From Bog-756 sp963730685 (lineage in GTDB: Bacteria; Actinomycetota; Acidimicrobiia; Acidimicrobiales; RAAP-2), in the NCBI GenBank assembly GCA_963730685.1, contig CAVSSP010000004.1:682001-746000 (forward strand): a DNA stretch of 64,000 bases, in the 5' to 3' direction. A program made the translations under genes and the position numbers. Below the pieces are notes generated by a model. It was not told where the DNA came from. It made no database searches and saw only the letters and a program-made list of their open reading frames with translations. Positions 26,918 to 35,754 of this stretch are shown piece after piece. Position 1 is the stretch's first letter. Every line of letters starts with the position of its first letter.

Positions 26918-27138
26918 CTGGACTTACTAGCCGGTCCCTCCCCGCACGCGTGCTCAACCGGAGCGGGGCGAGTGCCGCCGACGGGCGGGCACGGGAGGCG
27001 TATCGTCGGCTTCCGCCGGGTGGCCTGAGGGCACTCGGGATCGGTGGATCGGAACCTGGTCCTCCCGAACACAGAACCGACCGGCAATGGGCAAGAATCG
27101 TCAGCGAAGTAGCTATCGGGTCCCGAGGAGACAAATCG

Positions 27139-27759
27139 ATGTATGCCATACCGGCGGGACTGGGACTCATGGCATCGACTTCGACGACCCCCCAGAGTGG
27201 CAACTGGTGGGAGTACTCGTTGCTGTTCTTGGCCGTGATGGCATCGTGGGCCGGTGTGCCCGCCATTGGCACCGCCGCCATCGGGGCAGCCGCGGTGGGA
27301 GCCAGTCAGGGAAATCTCAATCTGACGGCGGTCATCGTCATCGGGGCGATCGGCGGTGAAGCGGGTGGGTTGATCGGCTACTACGTCGGGACGAGATGGG
27401 GGAGTGCCCTCCTGGCACGCCCGGGCAAACGCCAAGCGGGACGCCAGAAACTCATGGACAAGGGCGAGCGTGCCTACGAGAAGTGGGGACGGATGGCTGT
27501 GTTCTTCACCCCGGCAATCATCTCGGGTACGGCACGAATGAAGTTCGGCCAGTTCGCCGTGTGGAACTTCATTGCGGCGATCGCCTTCACCTGGTCCGTG
27601 GCTGCGACCGCCTATGGGGCTGGACGAGTCACCACCGGCCACCATTCGACGGAGGACATCTTGATTCTTGTTCTCGGACTTGTCTCGGGCGCTCTGGTGA
27701 CCGGCGTACTGGTGCGACGTCACCGAAGGCATCGTCCTCACGCCGCAGTCGATGCCTAG
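27139..27759 (+). CDS. DedA-family (SNARE-associated) membrane protein
   Basis: 206-residue polytopic membrane protein of the DedA/VTT type, a family linked to lipid flipping and envelope homeostasis. Membrane segments include LLFLAVMASWAGVPAIGT, NLTAVIVIGAIGGEAGGLIG, and ILILVLGLVSGALVTGVL. The family motif region reads GGEAGGLIGYYVGTRWG, and MAVFFTPAIISGTARMKFG stands where most members have F-x-R-F-x-P-G-x-R, so the usual arginine before the proline is missing. ATG 27139 has GAGGAG upstream. It seems to be transcribed alone. Confidence 0.8.
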   Translation: MYAIPAGLGLMASTSTTPQSGNWWEYSLLFLAVMASWAGVPAIGTAAIGAAAVGASQGNLNLTAVIVIGAIGGEAGGLIGYYVGTRWGSALLARPGKRQAGRQKLMDKGERAYEKWGRMAVFFTPAIISGTARMKFGQFAVWNFIAAIAFTWSVAATAYGAGRVTTGHHSTEDILILVLGLVSGALVTGVLVRRHRRHRPHAAVDA

Positions 27760-27808
27760 CCTGGGCAGAGACTGCGGCGATTGCAATGTCTGACGAGTAG
27801 TAGTCAAC

Positions 27809-28027
27809 TTGGCTGCAATGAGCGACTTCGAGGAAATTGGAACTCCACCCAGCCCGTTGGCCACCGTGGTCGGTCATGTTCTGATCGGAATCCTGGTGGC
27901 CGTCGCCACCAGGGCGATCTTCAAGCAGAAGCCGGGGGTGGCTTTCGTGGCCGGAGTGATTGCATTCGGTGTGCATCACAAGTTCGACGCTCCGGTCGCT
28001 CGGAAGCTGAGCGAACTGGGCCTGTAG
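27809..28027 (+). CDS. Small membrane protein (72 aa)
   Basis: Short protein with one or two membrane segments (ATVVGHVLIGILVAVAT and AFVAGVIAFGVHH). The start may be ATG 27818 (MSDFEEIG). It follows the DedA gene by about 50 bp on the same strand and ends just before a large hairpin. Family not recognised. Confidence 0.55.
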   Translation: MAAMSDFEEIGTPPSPLATVVGHVLIGILVAVATRAIFKQKPGVAFVAGVIAFGVHHKFDAPVARKLSELGL

Positions 28028-28348
28028 CCAACAAGGTCATCGAAAGGGAGGCTTGCCCCGGATCGACCCTGGGGACACCCAGCGCCTCCCTTTCGGGCTC
28101 GATCCCGATCACGCTGTGGCTCGGAACCGTATCTCTCGGCAACTGGCGCTTCGTTGTTGGACGATAGGCGGATTTCGTTGGCGGACGGTGGCCGCGGCGG
28201 TGGCAGGGTGGGCCATCGGGGTCGTCATCCTGCTGATTCAGGTGTCCGGCAGCCGGGCAACGCCTTCTTCGGTGGTGTCGCGCCGGTCAGATGCGCTCCG
28301 ACCCGTCGGCGCCTCCTGTTGGCGGGCCGGTGGCTACAGTCACAGAAC
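28028..28348 (+). terminator. Intergenic stretch with a 12-bp inverted repeat, likely terminator
   Basis: CGAAAGGGAGGC (28041-28052) and GCCTCCCTTTCG (28084-28095) form a perfect 12-bp stem around 31 nt that can fold again (CCCC...GGGG). It stands 13 nt after the small membrane gene. No T run follows. The rest of the interval (to 28348) has no gene I can support, although one plus-strand frame contains a membrane-like segment near 28185-28250. Confidence 0.5.
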
Positions 28349-28822
28349 GTGAATACGGGAAGCCGACACCTCATTCGCGTTGCCGGCGCTGGGGACGTCG
28401 ACTCCGCAGGTCAGCTCCTTCACGATTTCAATCTCGAGTTTGGCGAACCAACTCCCGCTCCATCGGCATTGGCCGAACGGATTCGATTGTTGCTCGACGA
28501 TGGTGACACGCTCGTGTTGCTGGCGGGGAAGGGTCCCGACGGTGTTGCAGTCCTACGGTTCCGCAGGTCGATCTGGGGTCGTGGTCTCGAGTGCTACCTC
28601 GCAGAGCTGTTCGTGGCCCCTCGGTTTCGCCGCCTCGGGATCGGCAGGGCGCTCATGGACGCTGCCATCAGCGAGGCTCGTGAGCGGGGCGCCGACACGA
28701 TGAACATCGAAGTTGACGAACCGGACGCTGAAGCCCGCCATCTGTACGAGAGCTTGGGATTCTCCAACCGGACAGGTGGACCCGACGGCCCGCTGATGTA
28801 CGTCTACGAGCGGGAGCTGTAG
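28349..28822 (+). CDS. GNAT-family N-acetyltransferase
   Basis: 157-residue acetyl-CoA-dependent acyltransferase. The GNAT core is visible as AELFVAPRFRRLGIGRALMD, where R-R-x-G-I-G-R is the acetyl-CoA pyrophosphate loop. It is followed by INIEV-like strand 5 (TMNIEVDEPDAEARHLYESL) and GFSNRTGG. I start at GTG 28349. The substrate is unknown. A 15-bp direct repeat (CGCCCCGAACACGCT, twice, 28840-28869) follows the gene. Confidence 0.87.
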   Translation: MNTGSRHLIRVAGAGDVDSAGQLLHDFNLEFGEPTPAPSALAERIRLLLDDGDTLVLLAGKGPDGVAVLRFRRSIWGRGLECYLAELFVAPRFRRLGIGRALMDAAISEARERGADTMNIEVDEPDAEARHLYESLGFSNRTGGPDGPLMYVYEREL

Positions 28823-28937
28823 AGCGATCCTCGCCCACTCGCCCCGAACACGCTCGCCCCGAACACGCTCACTCGGGTTCGCAGGACCGTCGTCTATCGC
28901 CGGTTGAGCGTCACCGCTCCAAAGGTGGTCCCGTACG

Positions 28938-29492
28938 TCAGGGGGTAGTCCTCTTCGGTGCAAACCTGACGATCGCCAGGACTCCGACGAGCCCTAGTAC
29001 CGCCTCTCCCGTCCAGACGATTGCGGAGCCGCTGCTCTTCGCGGCCAAAACGGCGAATGGTTCCAGGACGAAGAGGAGGGCCATCCCGATCGGGACCACG
29101 AGTGACTTGGTCTTGGCCCACCAACTTCCAATCCAACCAAATGCTGGCCCGCTGAGAGAGGCGAGGACGAAGAACCTCTTTCCGGCGTCGAACGCCAGGC
29201 GCAGGTCAACAATCCAGGGATGGGGTCCGAGCTGCAAGATGTACGAGTTGGCGGCATAGAAACTGCCCAGTGCCGCAAGTGAGAGCGCCAGCCCCACTGC
29301 TGCTCCGACAACCAAGCGTCCTCGGCCCACGAAGGCACCACCAGCGAACGGCAGGAGCAGCCAGGTCGCGCTCATATTGCCGAGGGCGGATCGGATGCCT
29401 CCACCGTTCCCCTTGAGAACTGAATCGCCAACTCCGAAGGCGACCGCAACGGCCACCATGATGGCAAGCCTGCGGCCATCCCCGGCGATCAT
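28938..29492 (-). CDS. DUF6518-like integral membrane protein
   Basis: 184 residues with five or six hydrophobic segments (LAIMVAVAVAFGVGDSVL; ATWLLLPFAGGAFVGRG; LVVGAAVGLALSLAALGSFY; LASLSGPAFGWIGSWWA; SLVVPIGMALLFVLEPFAVL; EAVLGLVGVLAIVRF). The layout fits the DUF6518 family of unknown function. It stands alone on the minus strand. No ligand or active-site residues can be named. Confidence 0.65.
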   Translation of the reverse strand: MIAGDGRRLAIMVAVAVAFGVGDSVLKGNGGGIRSALGNMSATWLLLPFAGGAFVGRGRLVVGAAVGLALSLAALGSFYAANSYILQLGPHPWIVDLRLAFDAGKRFFVLASLSGPAFGWIGSWWAKTKSLVVPIGMALLFVLEPFAVLAAKSSGSAIVWTGEAVLGLVGVLAIVRFAPKRTTP

Positions 29493-29605
29493 GACCGCAG
29501 GCTATCTCCGCCGCCATTCACCCCGCCCCTGACGGCCGGGTCGATGCCACTGCTGGCGGTGGCTGATCATCAGTTCGGGTCGGATCCGTCGCCAGACCCA
29601 CCGAC

Positions 29606-30227
29606 TTATCTCGAGTGTGGATCTCGTTTCAGCCAGAAGAATGTGAAGATCGGAGCCACGAGCAGAACGATGAAGAGCGGCACCGCGACTGCTGGTGCCA
29701 GGACGAGGCCGTTGGTGGTGCAGTGGGTGATTGTCGGTGACCCGGGCCCTCCGTGAGAATCACATCCATACGTCCCGACCGGCCGGGTCACGAGCAGCAT
29801 GAGTGGGAGCAGGCCGCCGGGCAGGACGAGCGTGCCGATGAGCTTGTCGCGGCAAGCCCCATCGCTCCGATGTCCAGAGGAATCCAACCCCGACGATCCA
29901 GCCGATTCCCAACAACCAGAGCGCCGCACCCGGAATCCCAGCCAGCAAGAGAAGCCACGGTACCCATGCATCCCGCCGCCGGGATTCATCGTCCCCATCC
30001 ACCGCTCCCGCCTCGGCTGCGATCGTCTCGGGGCGCCCGATTCTTTCGAGCAGGGCACCGATCGATGATTCATCCTCAACATCGAGCCGCGCCCGACCCT
30101 CCATGATGTGGCCGCGGATGTCGTCCAGGATTTGGCTGCGCCGGGAGGCAGGCAGAGACACAAGAGCCGCGTCCAGCGCTGCGAGGTACTGATCGATTGC
30201 CAGATCCGAAGGGCTCCTGGTGTTCAT
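29606..30227 (-). pseudogene. HAAS/DUF1700-like membrane protein partner of PadR, one frameshift
   Basis: N-terminal soluble HAAS-type domain (DLAIDQYLAALDAALVSLP, then RRSQILDDIRGHIME, LLERIGRPETIAAEAGA) followed by membrane helices (VPWLLLLAGIPGAALWLLGI). Near 29870 the frame changes, then RDKLIGTLVLPGGLLPLMLL and a last helix (LAPAVAVPLFIVLLVAPIFT) to the stop. ATG 30227 overlaps the PadR stop (ATGA). This PadR-HAAS pairing is widespread in Gram-positive bacteria, where PadR controls a membrane-stress or antibiotic response. The function of the membrane protein is not established here. Confidence 0.72.
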
Positions 30228-30574
30228 GCCGCTGAATCCTGTTCCAGGATCGAGTTCACTGCGACCTGAAATCGCTTCCACTCGTGAATGAAATCCGAGA
30301 GCGCCAGGGCGCCGTCCTCGGTCAGCCGGTAGTACCGGCGAGGCGGCCCCTCCACGGACTCACGCCACGTCGTCTCGACCAGTCCGTTCTTGCGTAGTCG
30401 AGCCAGCAGGGGATAGATCGTTCCCTCGCTCGCAATGAGTCCACCGGAGTCCGCCAGCGTGCGGGCGAGGTCGAACCCGTACCGCTCACCCTGTCGGAGG
30501 AGTGCGAGAACGCAGTGCTCAACCGACCCCCGCCTGAGTTGGGCGAGCCAGATAGGATCATTGCTAGGAACCAT
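30224..30574 (-). CDS. PadR-family transcriptional regulator, leaderless
   Basis: 116-residue winged-helix repressor. The PadR core is plain: AQLRRGSVEHCVLALLRQ, YGFDLARTL, EGTIYPLLARLRKNGLVE, then PPRRYYRLTEDG. I start at ATG 30574, because a promoter (TTGACT-16-TACAAT) ends only 7 nt upstream and the protein homology begins there, although the frame is open to 30847. The mRNA is therefore probably leaderless. It is coupled to the HAAS membrane protein. Confidence 0.87.
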   Translation of the reverse strand: MVPSNDPIWLAQLRRGSVEHCVLALLRQGERYGFDLARTLADSGGLIASEGTIYPLLARLRKNGLVETTWRESVEGPPRRYYRLTEDGALALSDFIHEWKRFQVAVNSILEQDSAA

Positions 30575-30581
30575 GCAACAC

Positions 30582-30609
30582 ATTGTAGTGAACGCTTGCC
30601 GAGAGTCAA
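30582..30609 (-). promoter_or_regulatory. Promoter of the PadR-HAAS operon
   Basis: On the minus strand TTGACT (30609-30604), 16 nt, TACAAT (30587-30582), then 7 nt to ATG 30574. Both hexamers match the housekeeping consensus at five of six bases. The short -10-to-ATG distance puts transcription start at or next to the start codon. Confidence 0.65.
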
Positions 30610-30686
30610 CTCCGGCGCATGTGACGTCGCCGGGCCGGCGAATGCAGTAGGGGACGGACGAGGCCGGATCTGCAACGCTGATCGTG

Positions 30687-31271
30687 ATGGCACACGGATC
30701 GGGCTCGACCCAGCCCACTTTGATGCTGATCACTGGGTTGCCAGGCACGGGAAAATCCACTGTCGCCGACCAGGCGGCAGCACTACTGGGAGCGCCGGTG
30801 CTGGGCCACGACTGGGCAATGAGCGGGCTGCGACCCTTTGGGACCATCCAGCGGGCCCTCGATTCGATGGACCCGCCCGGTCACCAGCCGGTCGGATGGT
30901 CGATCCTCTGCGCACTTGCCAGAGCACAACTCCGGCGAGGATCGTCGGTGGTACTCGATGGAGTGGCCAGAGCGCCATCAGTCGATGACTGTCGAGAGGC
31001 CGCAGAGCAAGAGGGCGCACGATTCCTGATGGTCTTGACCGAATGCGCCGATCCCGGCATTCACCGGTCCTTGATCGAAGGAAGGCAGCGGTCGATTCCC
31101 CTCTGGTACGAGCTTGACTGGTCCCAGGTCCAACGTTCCCGAGCCACTTGGGTGCCACCGGAATCTCCTGACTTGACCGTGAAGGTCACTGATTCGACGG
31201 CGACGAACCGACAACGACTGGCCCGTCTGATCCACGGTGGCCAGGAACGGGAGGGTGTCACCAAACGGTGA
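30687..31271 (+). CDS. P-loop AAA/kinase-like ATP-binding protein
   Basis: 194 residues beginning with a kinase-type Walker A (LMLITGLPGTGKSTVADQAA, residues about 11-30) and LGHDWAMSGLRPFG. It continues with SSVVLDGVARAPSVDDCREA (Walker-B-like strand) and an arginine-bearing segment HRSLIEGRQRSIP. This layout is that of small nucleoside/antibiotic-kinase-like or Zeta-like P-loop proteins; the phosphate acceptor is unknown. ATG 30687 is preferred over GTG 30684. Its stop overlaps the next start (GTGA). Confidence 0.72.
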   Translation: MAHGSGSTQPTLMLITGLPGTGKSTVADQAAALLGAPVLGHDWAMSGLRPFGTIQRALDSMDPPGHQPVGWSILCALARAQLRRGSSVVLDGVARAPSVDDCREAAEQEGARFLMVLTECADPGIHRSLIEGRQRSIPLWYELDWSQVQRSRATWVPPESPDLTVKVTDSTATNRQRLARLIHGGQEREGVTKR

Positions 31272-32086
31272 CGACCAAGTGCGTCGGCCGGGGCGTGGGC
31301 CGCACGGGTTGTGGGCCCGTCCGGGTCAGGTCAAGCTTGGGGGTGCCCGAAAACCAGTTCGTGGGCGACATCGCCAGAACCTACGATCAGCCCGGGACGG
31401 GGATGTTCGGCCCCGAGGTTGTCGAAGCAACCGTCGAGTGCCTGGTGGAGTTGGCCGACGGCGGAGCGGCGATGGAGTTCGCTATCGGTACCGGCCGGAT
31501 CGCGATCCCCTTGGCCGCCCGGGGCGTTCCGGTCGCAGGGATCGAGTTGTCTGCGGACATGTTGGCGGTGCTGCGGTCGAAGCCCGAAGCGAGCACTATC
31601 ACCGTCGTGGAAGGCGATATGGCCGCGATGTTCGTGGAGGGTGTGTTCTCCCTCGTGTACCTGGTCTTCGACACCATCACGAACCTGACGTCGCAGGACG
31701 AACAGGTTGCGTGCTTCGAGAACGCCGCCCGCCACCTTCGCCCTGGTGGCCGCTTCGTAATCGAGAACGGCGTGCCTGGCCTTCGTCGGCTACCGCCCGG
31801 CAATGCCGGCGTCCCGTTCGCGGTGACGGAGGACTACATCGCTGTCGACGACTTCATTGACCGCACGCACAGGCAGATCTCCCGGTCCCGGCACTTCTAC
31901 CGAAATCCCGATGGCAGCTTCCGCGAATTCACGGCACCGTTCCGATACGTGTGGCCGGCTGAGTTGGACCTGATGGCTCGGATCGCTGGCATGACGCTGG
32001 AACATCGATGGGCGTCGTGGGACCACTCGCCATTCACCGGTGACAGCCCCTCGCATGTCAGCGTGTGGCGTCTCCCGGAGGCCTAG
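31268..32086 (+). CDS. Class I SAM-dependent methyltransferase
   Basis: Rossmann-fold methyltransferase with motif I AAMEFAIGTGRIAIPLAARG, acidic end of strand 2 in VAGIELSADMLAVL, motif II VVEGDMAAM, and VYLVFDTITNLTSQDEQVAC then HLRPGGRFVIEN. The C-terminal half (SRHFYRNPDGSFREFTAPFR; YVWPAELDLMARIAGM) is typical of small-molecule methylases. GTG 31268 overlaps the kinase stop by 4 nt, but the first 25 residues look unconserved, and GTG 31343 (then PENQFVGDIARTYD) is a fair alternative. Substrate unknown. Confidence 0.83.
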   Translation: MTTKCVGRGVGRTGCGPVRVRSSLGVPENQFVGDIARTYDQPGTGMFGPEVVEATVECLVELADGGAAMEFAIGTGRIAIPLAARGVPVAGIELSADMLAVLRSKPEASTITVVEGDMAAMFVEGVFSLVYLVFDTITNLTSQDEQVACFENAARHLRPGGRFVIENGVPGLRRLPPGNAGVPFAVTEDYIAVDDFIDRTHRQISRSRHFYRNPDGSFREFTAPFRYVWPAELDLMARIAGMTLEHRWASWDHSPFTGDSPSHVSVWRLPEA

Positions 32087-32228
32087 AGGCGGTCGACAAC
32101 TCGCCCAGAGGTAGGCCGGTCGAGCGTCCTTGACGTGCCGGCTGCGTGCGGCGGTACGGCCCGGAGTGGAACATCGAGCTGTGCCGATGGTGTCACACCT
32201 CGGCAGCCTTCGGACCCGACCGTTCGCT

Positions 32229-33591
32229 TCAGTCGGGAGCCTCCGCCACCGTCCGGGGCCGCCGTGAGTGCGTGGTGCTGTGGATCGACGGCGGGGTCGT
32301 GGGGTCGCTGGCCGAGACCTGATCGACCGAATTGGCGACCGTGCCCTCCGCCGGAAGCACCGGTCCGTCGATGAGCGGGTCCCCGGTCCGCACCATCCAG
32401 TCGTGCAGCCGCTGGCGGAGGTCCTCGGCCACCCCGGCCAGGGCCGGGTCATCGATGCGGTTGGTCCCCTCCGAGGGATCGAGCCACAGGTCGAACAGTG
32501 CCTCCCACGGCGGGTCCACGTCGGCCCACCCGGCCGCCAACAGGACATCCTTGGTCATGGCAGTCGTCCAGGTTGGCCAGAACCTTCCCGGGATGGTCTT
32601 CGTCGTAGCGGCGCATGTACTTGTACCTGGATGTGCGAACGGCCCGTTGCGGCTCGTAGGCGGCGTGGTAGGTCACCTCGGCGAAGATCTCCTCGTGGAC
32701 CTCGGTCACCTCGCCTCGCATGAGCGGGAGCAGTGACTTGCCCTCGAGCCACGGCGGTTGCTCCAGCCCCACCACGTCGCAGATCGTCGGGTACAGGTCG
32801 AGTTGGCTGACCTGCGCGTCGTACACGCGACCGCGCTCGAACCCCCCCGGCCCCCGCATCAGAAGCATGACGCCGATGCCCCGGTCGTACATGGTGCATT
32901 TGGCGTCCGGGAACGCCAGGCCGTGGTCCGTCGTCAGGAACACGAGGGTGTCATCGGCCAACCCGTTCTCCTCCAGGGCGTTGAGTACGGTTCCGACCCC
33001 CTGGTCGAGCGCTCTAGCGCTGGCCCGGAACGAAGCCATGTCCCGGCGGGTCTGCGCGTTGTCCGGGATGTTCTCCGGAGGTCGGGAGTACAGGACGTCG
33101 CGAATCGATGACGGCTCGAAGAACTCGCGGTGCGTCTCGAAGAAGCCGACCGAGAGGAAGAACGGGGCCTCCTCCTGGGCCCGCATGCCGATGAGCTTCG
33201 TGGCCGCGGGAGCGACGTCGCTCACCCGGGTCGAGTCGAGGTCGACGACCTCGTCGTACCCGAGACCGCTCGGCTCCGCCGAGACGTGCTGTTCGCCCAC
33301 CAGGCCGGTCCAGTAGCCGGCCTCGCGCAGGACGCTGGCCATGTGCCGCTCCGGATGGTGGAGCCGATAGCCGCGGTGGGCAAGGCCGAGCATCCCGGTG
33401 GCGTGGGTGCACTGGCCGGTGAGCAGGGCCGCCCGCGAACCCGAGCAGACCGGGGCGGCACAGAAGGCCTGGCGGAAGAGCACGCCCTGGTCGGCCAGGT
33501 GCTGGATGTTCGGTGTCGGGACCGGGTACCCGTAGGGCTGCACATAGCGGCCGGTGTCGTGCGAGTGCAGATACAGGACGTTCGGTCTCAT
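32229..33591 (-). pseudogene. Sulfatase (arylsulfatase/N-sulfoglucosamine sulfohydrolase-like), one frameshift
   Basis: Type I sulfatase of about 450 residues. The N-terminal metal-site strand reads NVLYLHSHDTGRY. The modification motif is CSGSR (C49-R53) followed by AALLTGQ, where most sulfatases have C-x-P-S-R. Further metal ligands sit in FLTTDHGLAF. The end, after a frame break near 32555, reads KDVLLAAGWADVDPPWEALF and ELYDLW-like FDLWLDPSEGTN. Removing one C near 32550 joins the frames. It is divergent from a sulfotransferase, so the pair may remove and add sulfate on related molecules; that link is inference. Confidence 0.83.
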
Positions 33592-33640
33592 TTGATCGCT
33601 ATGGTAGCAATCTCAATTGTTTCGCTCGGAAAGGTAGGAT

Positions 33641-34482
33641 ATGGAGATGGGGCCAGCCTGGCGGGTCGACGGTATCTCCTACCTGGTCTGTGCCACGCAG
33701 CGCAGTGGCAGCACCCTGCTCTGCGAGCTCCTGAGGGCGACCGATGTGGCCGGCGCGCCCGGACGAGTACTTCGAGAGGCTGCGTGCGACGGGCCTGCCT
33801 CGCCAACCGCGGCAGTACTTCGAGGAACCGTCCGTGCAGGACATCGCCGAGCGACTGCCGCCGACGGTGCCGGGACATCCGGAGCAGGCCGGGGAGTTCG
33901 AACACTGGTTCCGCTACGTCCTCCAGCGGGGGACCACCCTGAACGGCGTCTTCGGCGCCAAGATGATGTGGAACTACCTCGACGATTTCAGGCTGAGGAT
34001 GGCGGAGCTGCCGGGTCTGAGCGATCTGTCGTTCAACGAGAGGCTCGAGGCCGTCTTTCCCCGACTGCAGATCATCTTCATGAGGCGGCGTGACAAGGTG
34101 GCGCAGGCCGTTTCCCTCTGGAAGGCCATCCAGACCCAGCAGTGGCGCACCGAATCTGAATCGGGATCGGAGCAGGCCGACCGACGAGGAACCCGGGGCC
34201 GAGTACGACTACCGGGCGATCGAGTACCTGCTCAACGAGCTGCACCGATGGGACGCCCGCTGGGAGGATTGGTTCCACGCCACCGGTCGGGAGCCGATAC
34301 GGGTCTTCTACGACGAGTTCACCGTGTCCCGGGCGGCCACCATCGGCCGCGTGCTCGATGCGCTCGGGATCGACCCACCCGCCCCCGAAGGCAAGAAGCC
34401 GATGAGACGGCAGGCTGACGACCGCTCGAGGGACTGGGTCGCCCGCTTTCGGGACGAGAGCGAACACCACCAGCGCATCTGA
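33641..34482 (+). pseudogene. Stf0-type sulfotransferase, two frameshifts
   Basis: PAPS-dependent sulfotransferase resembling Stf0 (trehalose 2-sulfotransferase) of mycobacteria. The PAPS 5'-phosphosulfate loop is YLVCATQRSGSTLLCELL. It continues, after a shift near 33760, with PDEYFERLRATGLPRQPRQY and GVFGAKMMWNYLDDF, then LQIIFMRRRDKVAQAVSLWK (3'-phosphate site). A second shift near 34180 leads to YDYRAIEYLLNELHRWD, IRVFYDEFTVSRAATI and a C-terminus at 34482. ATG 33641 follows a GGAAAGG-type site. Divergent from the sulfatase with 49 bp between. Confidence 0.82.
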
Positions 34483-34565
34483 CCCGCCCCCCTGCGGTTG
34501 CGGCGCACTGCCTCGCATCCTGTCGCCGGCAGCTGCGGAGCCCCGGCTGTCGGTCCACGGCCTCG

Positions 34566-35186
34566 CTAGAGGCCACCACGCTTGATCCCGATGGTGGCGC
34601 CCTCGGTGTACCGGATCGGTGCATCGAGGGTATCGACGAGGAACATGTCTCGGTCGCCACGGTCCCAGGCCTCGCGCAGCCCTGGTGCACCCAGGTCGAA
34701 ATCGGGGCGGACCTTCTGGAGCACGGCGCGGAGGTCCACGTGCAGCTCGTGCATCGTCGGTCGGCCCCAGTACCAGTAGCCGTTGTAGATGCTGAAGATC
34801 CGAAGCCCCGGCTCCAACACGAAGGTGTGGGGAATCATGGGATTGTGGGGATCGGTGAACTCCTCGATGTCGAGGTCCTGTTGCACGGTCCTTTCGGGGT
34901 CACCCAGAAATGGCCAGGGGGCCCCCAGAGAGTCGCGGAATTCGTTCAGGCTGAGCGGGTTGTCCGTACAGATGACCGCGAGCCGCGTGTACGCGACCCG
35001 GAACTCCGGGTAGCTGTCAACCAGATTCCTGAGAAATCGATGCTCCTTGGGGTCGTACGCCCCTCGGGACAGATGGAGGACCATCGGGTTGCCGCCTTGG
35101 AGCTCGGAGAGGCTCCGAGCGGCCCCGGCCTGGTCCTCGAGCCGATAGTCAGGAAAGGTGGCTCCAACAACGATGTCTTCTCGCAA
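34566..35186 (-). CDS. Redoxin-domain (AhpC/TSA-like) protein lacking the peroxidatic cysteine
   Basis: 206 residues of thioredoxin/peroxiredoxin fold (GATFPDYRLEDQAGA, LHLSRGAYDPKEHRFL). At the place where its paralogue at 36797-37399 has YCPKEH, this protein has YDPKEH (D45), so the catalytic cysteine is missing. The rest of the fold is conserved (DPERTVQQDLDIEEFTDP, HTFVLEPGLRIFSIYNGYW). TTG 35186 has GGAGG 8 nt upstream. It may be a regulatory or binding protein rather than a peroxidase. Confidence 0.8.
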   Translation of the reverse strand: MREDIVVGATFPDYRLEDQAGAARSLSELQGGNPMVLHLSRGAYDPKEHRFLRNLVDSYPEFRVAYTRLAVICTDNPLSLNEFRDSLGAPWPFLGDPERTVQQDLDIEEFTDPHNPMIPHTFVLEPGLRIFSIYNGYWYWGRPTMHELHVDLRAVLQKVRPDFDLGAPGLREAWDRGDRDMFLVDTLDAPIRYTEGATIGIKRGGL

Positions 35187-35206
35187 CCTACCGTCCTCCC
35201 GTTCGC

Positions 35207-35638
35207 CTACTCGCCGATTCCGTACAGAAACTCATCCAGTGCCTTCCAGCTTTCCTCGGCGCTCCCGTCCCCACCGGGGTGCCAGGCCACGACGACTGCC
35301 ACCCCGTCCGGGTCGTGGCCCACCACTGCTGTCCACTCGCTGTGGTCACGCCGGCTGACGAGGAGTCGGCGGGCGTCGAGGTCTCCGGCGATCCGCTCCA
35401 GCTGATCGGCGGACCCCACGTCCAACAGGAAGGCTCGCAGTCCGATGTGGCGGGCTCCTCCGAGGGGGCTGGTCCCGAGCGCCCGCAGGACGATGATCTG
35501 GGCCCGGTCGGTCCCCGGAGCGCTCATTGCCGCCAGTTGCTCCTGTTGGGACAGCACGGTGAATCCCAGCACCTCACGATAGAAGTCGATCGCTCGGCCG
35601 AGATCGGCCACGTTCATCACGACACCCTGAAAGTTCAT
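35207..35638 (-). CDS. VOC (glyoxalase/dioxygenase-fold) family protein
   Basis: 143-residue vicinal-oxygen-chelate fold protein with two beta-alpha-beta units (MNVADLGRAIDFYREVLGF and AFLLDVGSADQLERIAGDL) and HDPDGVAVVVAWHP near the end. I start at ATG 35638 (GGAG 6 nt upstream); TTG 35650 is in frame. It lies 20 bp before the redoxin gene on the same strand, so the two are probably co-transcribed. Substrate unknown. Confidence 0.82.
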   Translation of the reverse strand: MNFQGVVMNVADLGRAIDFYREVLGFTVLSQQEQLAAMSAPGTDRAQIIVLRALGTSPLGGARHIGLRAFLLDVGSADQLERIAGDLDARRLLVSRRDHSEWTAVVGHDPDGVAVVVAWHPGGDGSAEESWKALDEFLYGIGE

Positions 35639-35754
35639 CGTCTGCTCCAAGTCTTCGGTGGCGCGGAGGCACCGTGTCTCTCCCCGCTACATCCGAGCTG
35701 CATTCTTCCCATTGCTCGATCCAGTCGTCGATACCAGCGCCACGCCGGTTCCGG

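Noticed and set aside
26746..27864. A 372-codon minus-strand frame opposite the DedA gene
   Set aside because: No ribosome site or domain; DedA on the plus strand is clear.
31790..32548. Long minus-strand frame across the methyltransferase end and sulfatase end
   Set aside because: Arginine/proline-rich noise; the methyltransferase and the sulfatase C-terminus explain the sequence in other frames.
33899..33912. CGAAC-ACTG-GTTCC, a near SOS box
   Set aside because: It is within the sulfotransferase coding sequence, encodes conserved residues, and misses one consensus base.
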